Assembly: GCA_013433145.1 (NCBI GenBank)
Contig: CM024182.1
Coordinates: 1,488,001-1,552,000, forward strand
Length of the DNA stretch: 64,000 bases
Direction of reading: 5' to 3'
From: Ascaris suum
Taxonomy: Eukaryota > Nematoda > Chromadorea > Rhabditida > Ascarididae
This document shows positions 21,602 to 35,777 of the stretch, one piece after another (position 1 is the stretch's first letter; each line of letters starts with the position of its first letter). A program made the translations under genes and the position numbers. A model generated the notes under the pieces. That model had not been told where the DNA came from. It ran no database searches and worked only from the letters and a program-made list of their open reading frames with translations.

Positions 21602-24059
21602 ATTTTTAATGCAATAAAAAATGTTGAGAAAGCAAATTTATAAATTCAAAAAATCTCTGCTAAATTTCGGCTACAAATTATGAAGTTCTGAAACCTTCAA
21701 AGAAGATATTCCACCTTGAATGCAAAGGAGCACCACTCAACGAGAAAAAAAGTTGACAGAGTTTGAGACTCCAAGCACTGCGAATGATAACGATGGATTC
21801 GGAAGTGACCACTCGACACCAATCTCATCGATAAAAGTGATGCATTTTCTCCTTTAGTCAGCTAACGTGAAGAGAAATGCAAAAAAAAAAAAAAAAAAAA
21901 AAATCCTCGAAATCAAGAAGCATTTTGCTGAAGTGATGTTTATTCTCAACGTTCGTGATATATGAAGCGATAGTTTTATGATGCCAATTTTTGGCAATTG
22001 TTTTCATTGAAGAATTGCTGCATTACGATTGGTGACGTACTTATAAGGTTGTGTCTACCTGCATATACAGATATAGTTAGGTGAGAAAATTCGATGAATA
22101 CAAATGAGGATGAGGACGATGAGAGCGTAATGTAACGTAAACAGCAAAAGCAGCTTACAATTTCCTTCAATGAAGATAATTAAATCGAGATGATTTAAAG
22201 TGAGTTTGATAATGTTATGATCGATGAGTTATGAGTTATGATCGATTGCTAAACGTTTAATAACAATTCATCTGAATTTCTTTAATGATGCGCTCGAATT
22301 AAACTATACATCTTTCATGAATTCTTATAACTCATTACGAATTCTGGCGATTTAGCTGTCGGTAAGCTTTTGCGGCGAGATTTTTTTTTTAATATGCAAA
22401 CATCCTACGAAGTAAGTATATCGATTATAGGCATAACAATAGTCGCAATATTTCATTTCCTGTGATTTCACTCTTCGATTAAATAAAAGGCTATATGAAG
22501 ATATGCCATCTACCTCCTCCCATTCCCCCACCCCAAATGAAAAAAAATATCACTGCTGAAACGAATAATAAAAATTTCTTCATTTATTTAAACTCACAAA
22601 TACATAAAATCAATTCAATTTTTGCAACAAATAACAATAAAATAATTCTCTGAAAAAAAAAAACAAAAAAATCTAACGAACTAATTTCTCTTCGATTTTA
22701 CTAACTATACAGCAATAATCTCATATCAGCAGCATTGAATTGCTTGCCTAATAAAGCTTCTATATCATAAATTCTATAAGTCTAGAAAGCAATAAGCAAG
22801 CGTAAGGCACAAAGATAGAAATTCTGGCTTACATATGATCGTTTCTTTTTTAAATAATGGAAATAAATGATGATAAGGTTGCCCGCCAATGAATGATACT
22901 TCTAAGAGTGACTTACATATTATTGATAATATCATCATTATATTTCTCTTATCAGTTTTATCAATGATTAATCAATTTCAGCTTGAACCGACAATGCGCA
23001 TAAGGTTTCTGCATTAATCGTTATCAGTCTTGAAATTCAGAAGTGATTAGTGGCACTGCAAAAAGAACTGCTTACTCGACTTTCACACTGCTATTACTCT
23101 TAGATTTTTTATTTCCGCCCACCCAAATCGTCTATTTGTAAATATTTTACCCTCCCTTGCTGTTCATATTCACATATCGCTTGTATATTTCCTCACTTTG
23201 GGATGCTTAAATAAAATGAAAGAATTTAAAGAACCCAACAAAATAAAAGACGATTCGTGTCATTGCGGACGATCATAGTGGTTTTTTTGGTTTATAACTA
23301 CAGTAAAGAAATCTACAAGACATATCTTCCACTAATTACTACGAGATAATCACAAACGTTTGCGATTTAACGATAATAAAACTGATATAATAAAAGTGCT
23401 GCGACAGCTTAGGTTGAATACTCGTTAACCTTTACCATTCAAAACAATAAACCATACGGACATGTGCTGCCACGAATACCCATCGTAAACTGCCCACTGT
23501 AAATATTACTCTAACAGTCAAATCCTATCAAGCAAATTCTCTTGCCCTCTCTTCACAGCTGACCTCTTTTCTTCTTCCAAGAAAAATCCTATAAAGGTCT
23601 ATAAAACTAAATCACCGCTATCAGCAATGACCTGCACAAAACAATTCTAAGATGCTTTCGAATCATGAGATGTGCTTCTGATTCTACTTTCAAAGATCCT
23701 CCTCAAGCGTCGACCTTCCATCAGATTCGCTTCCATCTTGTTTTCCACACTCCATTCCCATAAACGATCCAAAGATGACCTATCGTTCGATTGAACTGCA
23801 AAACATCTCTGATAAACATATATAGAAATATAAACGAGAGCATGAATGAGGAGTGTCCGACCATTGCTCGTTCGAAGCCTCTTCCAGCCTTACTCACCTT
23901 CGTTTTAAGCTGCAGCAGCAATGCTACGAAACGTTCCTCCCAGCAAAATATTACACTCCTCGCATTCTCTTCCCATTTCGGGTATATCGATGATGGATGT
24001 ACACAAAAGAGCGATTTCTTTCTTTAAATCAATGCAATCAAAACAAGTCAACCGACAAT

Positions 24060-27000
24060 TTATTGTGTCCATCCACCCATTTCTGCATTTTGTGCTAGAT
24101 AGCGATTGAAAGTAGAAGGTAAAACCGGGTAATGACGAAAAAAGCAATAACCAGTAGACAAGCAGAAAACCATCTGTAAAAATACCCGTCTTTTTAAATA
24201 GTCGGATACCTTAACGTTCCTGACTTCTCGATTAAGAACGTATTGACGATCCCAATTAGGTTAAAGCTCAACTATGGCAAATATGAAACGCTTCTTGCAT
24301 TACACCATCTGATCGTTTGAATGGAATGATTGAATGGCTATGCTAAGCGTTTAGAACAATTCATTTGAACTGTTTAAAGATGTACTCGAATCAAATTCTA
24401 ATCTCGGAAAGAGTAGGCCAGTCTTGGTTTGGCCAAATCGATATGGGAGCCAAACAGCCTGACGGCGGCCGATATGTGACAACAGCCCAATCAGGCTCTT
24501 TTTCTCGCGACTCAAGTAAAAACTAAATATTTTGCTTTACCTGCCAATTCGCCCCACACCCTTTGCACAACGACAGCCAATTCGTGCAGATTCTCCACGT
24601 CTGCTTTATGTTTCTTTGTCTTGCGATTCTGACGCAACCGCCTGTCCTTCTTCGCAAAAATTCGATTCACTATGAAGTCACCAATGGTACCGCTTTAGCC
24701 GGCGACTGAAATTCATTTATCCATGAATCACCAATAACCGGAAACTCCTCGCATCTCGCTTTGCCATCTTCTCCGTCGAAACTCCAACACGTCCTCCCCC
24801 CCCCCCCCAAAAAAAAGGACCCGTGCTCTCTTGGGTGAGATATTTCTTTAAAATATATTTCCTTCCCATCCTCAGATTCAGCATCTAAAAACTCAAAATC
24901 AATTCAATCAGGATAGTTAGCGCAGAAGATCAAAGAAAGTAGCAAATACACCAACAGACTGAACTTCTCTATAAACCATTTTTGCAACTTTTCAATAAAA
25001 AAACTCTCATAAAATATGAATTTACAAAAACATTGCGATGAACCTTTATTTTTTCCGTTTCGCGCTCATTGATGTTTCCTTCTGCTTTCTCATTTAGCAC
25101 GGCATCTGAATCAGATTCCTGTTCAGTCATTCTTGCGACTTGTCTTCTCTGCTTTCGAAGCATACATTCACTTACGAGTTTCGCGAAACGTTCAACGTAA
25201 ATGAAATTTGCCTGAAAGTAAATCTTCATTATTCACAGAATATAGTCATTCACTTAATGCTATATATCAGACGACCCATTGGTCCTTCTACTATACACCT
25301 ATGCCAGAACACCTACACAGTTTACTACAACATATATCCTATGAAAGAGATATGACTATTTCAGAACAGAAGCGCAGATAGATACTCTACCTTTTAGAAC
25401 ATTCGTACTTAATTAGCAGGTGTGTTAATTCATCAAAGTGCTCTCAGCAAAATCTAAAAAGATTGCCCAACCGAAGCTTTATCACAAATTTTGTTTTTCG
25501 TTGAATAAAGGCGACTAAAAGCCGGAGAGGGCCATCGAGTTGTTTCAGATGTGGGTACGCGAGAACTCGCTTTGATGCAATCCTCACAATCGAATCGAAA
25601 ACTCAAACGATTTAAACCAATCTTACATCGCCGCAATTTTATGATTATGATGCATTGATGGTTACGCATTCATATTGTAACACTTGAGAATCGAAGAAAA
25701 AATTCCGAATGTCAGCAATAAGTGCAATTATTTTATGAACCTATGGCATAGTGAGTGTAAATTATGGAGAAATGTACATCTTATGAGATATGTACAAATT
25801 CATACCACAAGGAATGAATAAACAAATAAACAAATTAATGAACCGACAAATAAATGAGCAAATAAATAAATATAATAAATAAATAAACAAATAAATAAAC
25901 AAACAAATAAACAAGTAAACAAATAAATAATGAAGAAATATGGCAGAGAGGAAAATAAAAACAGAAGCAATAAAATGCAGTTTATTAGCTGCATTGTATA
26001 TCTTTCGTTAAAGTAAAAGATCAAAGAGAGAGAAAACATAAAGAGGTACTAACCACATCATTTATTAATCGGTTTAAAGCATCGCGGAAATGAGTGCCCG
26101 ATATTGAAAGCTGCAAATGAATCATTATCAACACCTTCATACTATCGAATTGCAAGAGTTTTTCGACGTGACCGTCCGAAACCGTGCAGAGGAATTGCAT
26201 ACATCGAGCAAAAATGAAAATGTCTGCCCCCCCTCCCCCCCTCCCCACCCCTCCCCTCGGAGATAAACGAGAACGATGTGGTCAAGGAGTATAACCTAAA
26301 TTTCGAGCACAAAATAAACAAATTGAAAGAATCAAAAGGTAACGGTTGGAAAACCCGGCTAATTCTTGGCATGATCTTACCGAAGAAAAGGCTTTCAATT
26401 GGTAGACAAGAATTTGTTGATATAAAACAATCGTTAATGCTATCATGGAAATATTTCTTTTGCTAGTGTGCCTCATAATCTACTCATACTCTCGCAGACG
26501 CGAAATTGAACGCGGCATTTGTCTTTGCGGACATTCTGTGAAGGTAACCACGTGGGAAAGGACAAAAAACCCTACTCAGTTATATGACATCAAATCCAAC
26601 CGCCTTGCGAGCACCTTTCTCAACAACAGTGGAAAACATCAACAGCTGACAAACGCTCACATATCGCTGTTCATCGTCATTAACGAATAACCATTACACA
26701 ATCCAATTATGTGAGATAACGACTATGGGACCAACAACGTCTGTGGGAAACGACAGTAATTTAGTTATATGACATCAAATCCAACCGCAATTGCATGTGC
26801 ATACCGCGCACCATAATAATTACTCCCCTCCCCTCCCTCTCATCCCCCAAAATCGACTTGCGCTAATCAGTGCCACTTCATTTTGCTTCCGTAATATCTA
26901 CTGTTCGAACGCTTGCGATTTCAAGAAATAGCATATAGCCATACATAAAACCATTCAAACGAAACACCCGCATGATCTTTGATGCCATCCAACAAGCTTA

Positions 27001-30000
27001 CAGATCTTTCCTTCGATGCCAATTATATAAACGAATGATGCTTGCTGAAGATATAAACTCTCCTCCTCACCCCTCCAAAAAAAGTCAAAAGAGCTGATTT
27101 CCGACCATATTCAAGCAAGTCACATTTCTAAACGAAACGAACCCGCGTCAAAAGATATCGTGCATCCTCTTTCATATCTGCTCTTGCCAATTCGACAATT
27201 AGCTCAGCCAAACCGTTAAATGGATGACTGTATTGCTCGCATATTGAGAGCAGATCACCTGAAATATTACACATAATACTAATAATAAGAATCAGCAATC
27301 CCACTAACACCAATTCTATCTTTCGCAAGACCGTAATAAAACTAGATAAAACCAATCGATTCCAGGACATGGATGCAGAATGAGAGCGAAGCACATAATC
27401 ACTCCTTAACGACTGATTCCACCCGTTTTATCTCCAATCAGTTACTTTGAAGGCGCCGCAAGGATTCAATTTTTTTAAACAGCAGCCCGCAAGAATTTGT
27501 GCATATTTTTGCATCTGCCAAGAAGAAGTGTTCAGCATGAAAAGCTTTTATCCTCTTTTAGTAGTGAAAGGAGGAAAAACGGTGGTGGAAAAAACTAATG
27601 AAGGGGGCTATGCGGTACAGATATGATGTGAAGGAACCATTTCAGCACTACTTCCATTCAGCGAGGCAAGGAAATCGCCTACTCTCCGTTGATAGACGAG
27701 GAGAGCGAAAAGATACAAAAAATGCCAATTTGCCCATCAAAAATACCTTTAAATTCTTACCTAATCGTCGTTGTCGTTCACGTTCAGTAATCTTTTTATC
27801 CTCTAGAATTGTCCTGAACAGAATATGTACACCAAATGTTGTACGATATTTTTTTACATTCGACATCCATATTTGCTGTGCAGTTGCGAAGCCGTCGCTG
27901 AAAAGTCTCATTACGCTGATAACGATAGAATATCTTTAAAGCATTATATTTGGAAATATTATATCCTAGATCAGAAAAAATTCTTCTCAACTGTTTCTTT
28001 CCAATCCTAAGTATTTCGTCTTTAATTTCTCCTTATATGAGTTATGTTTCCTTTCCGTAAACGACTAATTAGCTCTTCTCCGGTTGTCGTTTGGTTGTTG
28101 ATGATTTCCCTGTTTTTCCAGTCTCTCCACTGTCGACTACTTCCAACTTTCTTTCCGCCGACCCATCTACACAGTTTGGTCTCGTCCTGACGACGGATGC
28201 TAATTCATACACCCTTCAGATCGTCTTGAGATGAATATTTCCGGTGATCAATGGGTCATTGTTAGATCATTACTGCCATTCTCTCCAAATGCTTTAACTT
28301 CACGAACATTTACTCATAAATCTGCATAATAAATGCGATTGAAATTTAGCGAATTATAGCTTCCAGTAATAATGCGATGCATAATAAATGAGAATTTCGC
28401 TGAATAGCGCGATCATCTCACAAAACACGAAACGTTAGCATATTCTTTAATTTGAAAACTCGGGACTGCGGCCATGGATCTTGGTTCAAAAAACCTTTTT
28501 TTTTTAAATCTATCACTTGAAGGATCCACTACCTTCTCATCACTTCCAAGTCTCATTTATCTCAGTCTTGATCATTTTATAGGCATCATACGGGTATCAC
28601 AGAACTTCAAACAGTTCACAACGAGGTTCTATTCGAAATTGTAGCTTTGCGAACGCTTCACTCCGTCTTGCTGCTCAAGCTCACACACTTTTGTACGTTT
28701 TCCCACCTTGGGACATTAAAGTAAATAAGTAAATAAAATAAATAAACAAATAAATAAATAAATAAATAAGTAAATAAATAAAAAAACAAATTGCAAACTT
28801 TGTAAAAACTTCATATATTCAAGTAGGACTTTCCTGAAAACAGCAAAGAATTAAATACGTACCTTTTGAGATGTGCGGCGACCGAAGTCACTAGGAAAGC
28901 ATTGATGTTACTGAGATATCCGAGATCCACTAAAACATCAAGCAATCGTCGGGCACACTCAAATTTAGTGCTATCAGCACTCCACTGGAAGACAGTATCG
29001 AAAAGTCGTTCCGAGAGTTGCAAGACTCGCTTTGAACTTCGTCTCTCCATCGCTAAATAAAAACGGAAAAATGAATAAAGGAAAAACAGCCTCATCAAGG
29101 TTACACACATCTATCATAAAATCACCTTTATTTAAAAAAAAAAAATGCTTACGTGATTTGACGAGAAATAAATCACGATTGAGACGTGCATAATTGGTTG
29201 CCGCTTCAATACCCTCCTCTCGTACAATTCTTTCGAGCAATGAAATCGTCACCGAATCACGCACATATGCACGATTATTTGTTGCTGCACTGAAAATTCA
29301 CAACCTTATATTGGTTTAATAGTCTAAGTTTGAGGACCACCGTTTTCCTACGAGACCGTCATCTTGTCTGGTCAAAAACCCTACAGAAATACTGAAATCT
29401 ACAACCTTAGATGCTCAACTACATAAAAACGAAAGAAACGAAGAATAGAAATTGATCAACTTGATGAAAGAAAATGAATAAAACTAACAAATCCCACATA
29501 AGTCGTTTCACTTCGTCCACGTTTAATCCCTTCTCAATGAAAACCTCAAAGAGATCGGATATGAAATCTCTCATTAACTCAATATGTGGCCAACGATGTT
29601 CATTGAGTGCCGCACGTAGACCCGCCACATCCTAAAAATAAAAAAAAAACTATTAACATCGCAACTTTCTTATCGAACTGCGAGTGCCTCTAGTTTAATC
29701 TGTGACCAGAAATATTCAACGGCTGTGGTTCAGCTGTTACGGCACTAGATCGGTGATCCACGATCGCAATTGCTTCATATTCGATTCTAGGGATATAACT
29801 GCATTTTTTAAAATTCATTAAAGAAAACTCAACTAACTAAGTCCACGATCGATCGGAAATTGGAAGAAAAAATACGTTCAATATATAAAAACCACATACA
29901 TACGGCGCTCTATATTTAATTTTCATCCTCGATAAAAATGATGGTGGAATTCCTCTTCTACCTTCTTTTCCTTTGAGTGTGGCCATTAACAAAACAACTG

Positions 30001-31739
30001 ACAAAATTCAACCCTTTAGGGCGTACAAGTGGCTGACGCTCATTGGATTTCTACAATTTTCTAACAGCAATCATTCATTACTATAAAATTTAAACAAAGT
30101 AATCAAACATTTTTGGTTCATTACTATTAATCAAAATTTACAGCTCACTGTTTGAGATAATTCTCAGAGATCACTTTTTATTTAGAAGAATAGCTTCTAT
30201 TTCGAAGACTCACAAATAATCACTTTCGAAAATCTGACAGTCTCATCGTCAACATCCTAAAAAGTTTGCGTTTTCGGATAACCCTCATTCAAAGCTTCAG
30301 AAATTTTCAATTCCTTTCAATATCTACTTTCAAAACCACCACCTGTTTCGACCTTTATTAATTGTCCGATCACGACTCCTTTCTGAATGCCCTAGCAGTT
30401 ACGAGTAACATCATTCGTAATCCAACTAGAAAATCTCGGAGACTACCCAAGTGTGAATGCATTAAACGTTGAAATGTCGCCTATGAGAGGCCTAATTCTG
30501 CTCGACTTCACACCTTCTCGGAAGTTATTTCTAGACGACCAATTAAAAAATTTCCTTCAGAAGCTAAATCTTCAACCCTCTCACATGGCATCCATCCTAC
30601 TAAATGTTAAACCACTTTCTTACGCCTTTCTCTCCTCGATCAAAAACACAAAAAGGAATACCTGTGGAGGTGGACAGTTGTCATACCTTATCTTTGGTGA
30701 GTTTCTTCAATAAGCTGACCGGAACCTCATCTATACGTACATCCAACGGATCGAAAACAGTTCTACTGATAGATGGCGTTGGTAGCTGTACGTCTCTCTC
30801 ATCATTTACTTCTGCGGCCTTCATCAATGACGACGCGGGTGCAGCGGACGGACTATCTGGGCTAACTTGTTGTTTTCGAAATGCCTTAGGACTTCCAAAG
30901 GCATAAATCGGCATGTTATTCAAGAACTGCACGTAGACATTTGGTTTAGAACACGTACTCGATTCGTCTAATAGAAAGGGTCCGCACTGAAATGCCTGAA
31001 AGACCATATTTAAAAATCACATTTCCATTAAACGTGACAGTGATCGTTCATCTTTGCACATCGTACTATGTTAGTCATAATCCGATAGGCTCAATGGTAA
31101 GATAAAGTCTCACTCTCCTTCTCCTATCGATATGCTTTTCTGTATATCAGAAAATCAAAGATTAATTGCAGTTTACTGATAAAGTGTCACATCTTCTATC
31201 ATCTTGAGTTTATCTGTCACTAATTTATCAGTTGGGAACCTAAGAACGGCACGCCAACGTCAACGCTACATTAATAAAACACAGCACATCCAGAACACAG
31301 CAAGGTCATACAGAAAAGTTCCTACTACAAAAACCTCAAAGAATGAAAGACCAGGCACAAGGTGAGTGGAGGATTCTTGCAAGGGTCACCATGAATTTTG
31401 AGCAACCCACCGACTTCATGAACCGGACCCTTTCAAACGTAATGACCTTTGACTCCTATACCTCCCTCACTATTTCCGATTTTAAGTTCGCATATTATGC
31501 TTAGAATTCAGTATCTGGACTATTTAACATGCTTACAATTTTTACTGCACCCTCCTCCCCTCTACCCATTAAAATAGCATACAGTATAGATAAACTTAAG
31601 AGTTACTTACACCGCTCGACTCATCTTTTCCTTCCTTAAGCTCTTTGGAGATATAAGAGACTGATGGCTTTATATGCGGAGATATCGTTCTCAGAAACCT
31701 CAGCGAACGACAACTCGACCGCTGAAACTGGTTATCCAT
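24060..31739 (-). CDS. Probable mitochondrial helical-repeat (PPR/LRPPRC-like) protein, 3' end uncertain
   Basis: Well-supported minus-strand exons: 31739-31611, 30995-30687, 29631-29489, 29289-29153, 29052-28863, 27915-27761, 27258-27143 and 26110-26054. These eight join in phase for 412 codons. Likely further exons are about 25601-25470, 25211-25044, about 24705-24541 and 24082-24060 (stop TAA), but two of those junctions do not close. The N-terminus MDNQFQRSSCRSLRFLR is Arg/Ser-rich and lacks acidic residues, like a mitochondrial presequence. From exon 3 on the protein is almost all amphipathic helix (for example RRLLDVLVDLGYLSNINAFL and ELIVELARADMKEDARYLL), with helical-hairpin spacing like PPR proteins. 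The tail has an acidic ESDSD stretch and a basic KKDRRLRQNRKTKK stretch. A mitochondrial PPR or ribosome-associated protein is my best guess; orthology is not established. The upstream minus-strand gene ends 172 bases before this ATG. Confidence 0.6.
24796..24808. repeat. C homopolymer of 13
   Basis: A 13-base C run followed by an A run, within an intron of the helical-repeat gene. Confidence 0.85.
25814..25932. repeat. (AAAT/AAAC)n repeat
   Basis: An imperfect tetranucleotide tract of about 120 bp mixing AAAT and AAAC units, in an intron of the minus-strand gene. Confidence 0.88.
26227..26256 (-). other. G-quadruplex-forming motif on the minus strand
   Basis: The plus strand has C7-T-C7-T-C4-A-C4-T-C4. 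The minus strand therefore has five G tracts of at least four bases separated by single-base loops, which is among the most stable quadruplex patterns known. It lies in an intron of the minus-strand gene, so the G-rich strand is also the RNA. Confidence 0.8.
28721..28785. repeat. (AAAT)n repeat
   Basis: An imperfect AAAT tract of about 65 bp in the intron between two exons of the helical-repeat gene. Confidence 0.88.
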
Positions 31740-31911
31740 AATAACAACTTATGAATCAATTAAATGGTTAAGGTGGCAGACCTCAAAAACATTAGAGATT
31801 TCAAACAGCTAATGACAAAGTAATGAGTTCTCCTTATTTAACACAACTGAAGTTCAATATAGGAAACAAGAAAGAAACGGAAACGATGTGATGCGAAAAA
31901 AGAAAACAATA

Positions 31912-34900
31912 TCAATGAGATGAAATAACTCGTCTTCGCAGTAATCCTCTCAAAATTTCACGCACACAATCGACTATTTGTCCAAATCCGAAAAATCCTT
32001 TATTTATTACCGGTGTATAACAAGATTGAAAATTTGCATATGCAAATTTGAGGCAAAATTTTAATGAAATGATACATTGGAAGTAACCGCTGTGCACAAA
32101 TTCTGGTTTGAGAAGTCCTCTACGGTTAGAAACTATAACTGCCAAATTTCATTACCGTCTAGCGCAATGAATTTCTTGTATATCCTGCATGCATAATGCA
32201 GGACAAAAACAACGTCATCTTAATTCATTCTTCTAAAAACCAACAGGAATTATGCAAAAAAAAGAGAGAAAAGAATTTAAAAAATAACCAGACGGTAAAT
32301 CTTTGCATATTTGGCTCGTTTTGTTAAGCAATAGCTCCATCGAACTCTCCGCATAAGAATATGACGCCTATTTCGAGTATTATGCCTGAATTTTTTTTTC
32401 ATAAGAATATTACGCCTATTTCGAGTAAAGATGAGCCACCAGCGTTGATGATTTAAAATCATCGATGAGTCATCGATGATTTGAAATAATTCACTTCCAT
32501 CCAAGGGAAATTCTAACGAATGATTTATATTCTATCTCAGCAAAACATTTATATTCATTACTGCCATTCTGTCATTCGAATCAGCTGAAGCAAAAAAAAA
32601 AAAAAAGAAAGATGCCGGAATTTAAATAAATAAATAAATAAATAAACGACTCATGAGTGAAAAAAACCAATGCTATAAGCAGTTTGACGGTCCCCCAGCT
32701 TTAAAAAAATCCATCCTTTCAAAATGGCAATAGAAATTTAACAAATTTAAAAGTCCGCTTAAATAATGACACGTTTAATGAGGCCTTCCGGAATTTTAAA
32801 ACTGCAATCATCGATGAAACTATATAAGAAATGTCAATCTTACATGCTTATTTGTTAAGCCACTTAAGTCTTATCGAGAGCAAAATAATATCGGAAAACC
32901 TTCCACAGCATTTATCATGGTGAACTAAATATATGGCAATAATATTCTTAGCAAAAATATCACACAACAAATGCGATCTATAGAGAAGCATTTGCCTTCA
33001 TTATCAAATCTCCCCATCATCTCTGATCTGCTTAGCTATCAAGATACCTTAAAGGTACCAGTAAACATATTTAAATTTCACTCTACACCTGGAAAAATTT
33101 TCAGCTGCACCAAAAACTCTCACCTTTTACCCCTTCTTGCAATCCAAATGAAGCACACTGTGAGCGCTTAATCAAATTATTAACCGCTTGTCAAATCCAC
33201 AGGCCCTAAACAATATGTTCTATGAAATCACATCGGAAACATACTGATTCGATGTCCCTGCGTCGTTGAAAAGATGCACGGTGCTCGTATCTCCGTCGAT
33301 CTCACAAAATTCTTCAAGCATCTTCGATATGCCATCATGTAATCTTGAATCAGATTCTTCGATCCAAGCTCCAGGATTCACAAGACGTGATTCCTCTGAA
33401 TAATCGACGAATGTTGTGGGGACGAATGCTACAATAAACGATTCTGCAAATTGACAGCTTTATCGTACAATGCAAAAAGAAAAAACAAACCAGGTGAGAA
33501 AAAAATCATAATGGGTAAAAAAAGCGTCACTACTGATAGCAATTTTCACCTGGATAGGTAGGATACCTGTATCGAAAAATACATGGCAATTTTTCCCCTT
33601 TTTCCTTCCTCACTTCAATGGAAATAAACAACGACAGCACTCATATCGCTTGATAATAATACCTACGAATATAAGCAATTATGTGCAACCTTACCGCTTT
33701 CAGTTGTCGGTGATGCCTTTTCGCTAGTTGCCGATTTATCCACCGAAAGCGATCCAAACTGGTCGGTCAACAGCGAACTGAAAAAGTGTCAAAAAATAAT
33801 CAACATTCACTAAAATTGAGCTGCATTCAATCGTTGTCGAAACTTGTCAACATTGTCAGGAATGATCTAGAGAACAATGCATGTACCTAGATAAGTGCAA
33901 GAAGCCACATAATAAGGCAGCTCTCCTTCAGTCTCGTTTCCCCTTCTTCTTCTCGTCGCTCCCCTCCTCCCTTTCCCCTCCCCTCCCTCGCTTCCCTCCG
34001 TACCCTTGCCCCTTCTTTGCTGTAGTTGATAATGCTGCGATCATGCCCCTTAAGTTCAAGCGCACTGCACGCAAAAGTTAATTTAATCACATTTGTTTCA
34101 AAGTTGATCGGCATATAGAAGTGCACAAACTATCTCGAAGTGTTTCTGCCCCGGAAATATTTCAGCCAAAAATTTTTGGCTCACACTTCCTGTCCACTCC
34201 CCTTTCCTTCAACCCCCCCCCCTTGACCAAGACTATCAGTATAACACTGATTTCTCTCATGCGCACAAAATGTTTTCCAAAAATAATAATAGTAATAGTA
34301 TAACTTCCACGTGCAGGATTTATTGCTATCCAAAAGGCTATCACTCAAAGCAGTTATGCAAAAGAAGTAAAAGTTTACTTTTTTCTACCAAGATGCGAGA
34401 GAAGGTTAATGCAGTAGTACTAAGACAAAAGCATAATCTTCACACATTCACGAACGCAATTACCTAACATCAATCAAAGATACCAATCAAACTCTTAACT
34501 GATAACGCAAGGTTCGAGGTTTCATGTTGACTAATATGGCATTGATTAGTCGTAAAGCATCCTCTAAAACAAGTACCCCTTAACTATACCATAACCATCA
34601 TGACGATAAACATAATCAGAGGTCTTTGATATTCAGCGCGGATATATATCCTAATTCGCAACTATCAATATATAAATATCAATTTTGCTTTCACTACTCA
34701 TTTTCCATACGATGATAAGAATCAATTACAAGAATTATTACCAGTTAGATGAGCCATAAAACATAGTAATCATCATTTTCCAACACACAAAATTTCAAGG
34801 CCCCGTAACGTGATTTTGATTAAAACTTTGAGGTAAAACGATTAATGACTGCGATGAAACACTGCATTAGCAAGCGTACACAAACAGTGCACTAGTGACT

Positions 34901-35698
34901 CGCTATATGACCACACAATCCCTCAATCGAAGATAGAGCATATTATATTGCAAAGGTAAGCGGATTATGCACGGACCGGATGGAGGGGGGTGGGCGGAAA
35001 GGACACACAGTGATGAGGACTAGACAAAAGAGAACCACAGTATGTTCTGAAGCTACAGGAAGTACAAGACGTCAACACTAACGCCATTTTACATTGGGGT
35101 ATAGTAGTATAACATTATAACCGTATATTACTCTTCTTACTTCATCACCTAATCTGATCCCTCTCGGGCGTAACCTACCCCTCCCTCCCCCCAAAAACTC
35201 CAGCCTCAATCCCATCCCATTTCTTTGTTTATGTACGCTTCGTTGTAAGCACTTACTCTATCACCATATTAAGAGACATATGAAAACTCGGGAAATCATC
35301 AAACCTGTTAATGTGAGTTGGTTTAACGAAAATCGGAACGATGTTATCACCTTCACTGAACACAAACCATGGTGATACGAATCGTGTTGCCACATTTGGT
35401 GAATGTGATGTTGTTGACTCAACTGAAATAATTCTCAATTATTCCCACTATTAACTATCAAATATCATAGAGCTATTAGCTATTAAAAACATCGCAATAA
35501 AAGCAAATCTCTTTTTTTGGATCAATACGTTTAAAAAAAAATTACCTTTTCAAATTTCGATGAGATTCTTTTGCATTACTACAAATCAGTCCATCTTTGT
35601 CATTGCCTTCAGCATTAACTTAGGTCTTAATTTAATTCAATCTTCAATCATATGGCTTTCAAACATCCAAATAATTATATTATCAATACATTCATTAA

Positions 35699-35777
<79 letters not shown>

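Larger units (their letters stand above)
20016..24059. other. Intergenic region between two minus-strand genes
   Basis: About 4 kb without a supported gene. It contains a 45-bp tandem duplication (21186-21302), an (AAAT)n block (21521-21601), an A run near 21882-21903, and one copy of a diverged interspersed repeat (about 22250-22310). Open frames at 20400-20591, 21313-21516, 21976-22170 and 23721-24147 show no splice logic or recognisable motifs. The 5' leader of the 478-aa gene should lie just above 20015, where TTCCAG precedes the ATG by 17 bases and could be a trans-splice acceptor. Confidence 0.5.

Noticed and set aside
23905..24147. 80-codon minus-strand ORF rich in Cys
   Set aside because: Its frame does not follow from the preceding exon. 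The phase-consistent reading enters at 24082 and stops at 24060.
25814..25932. CRISPR-like periodicity in AAAT/AAAC tracts
   Set aside because: It is a simple tetranucleotide repeat with no unique spacers, in a eukaryotic intron.
30453..30906. Plus-strand ORFs of 86 and 100 codons
   Set aside because: They are mirror frames over exon 2 of the minus-strand helical-repeat gene.
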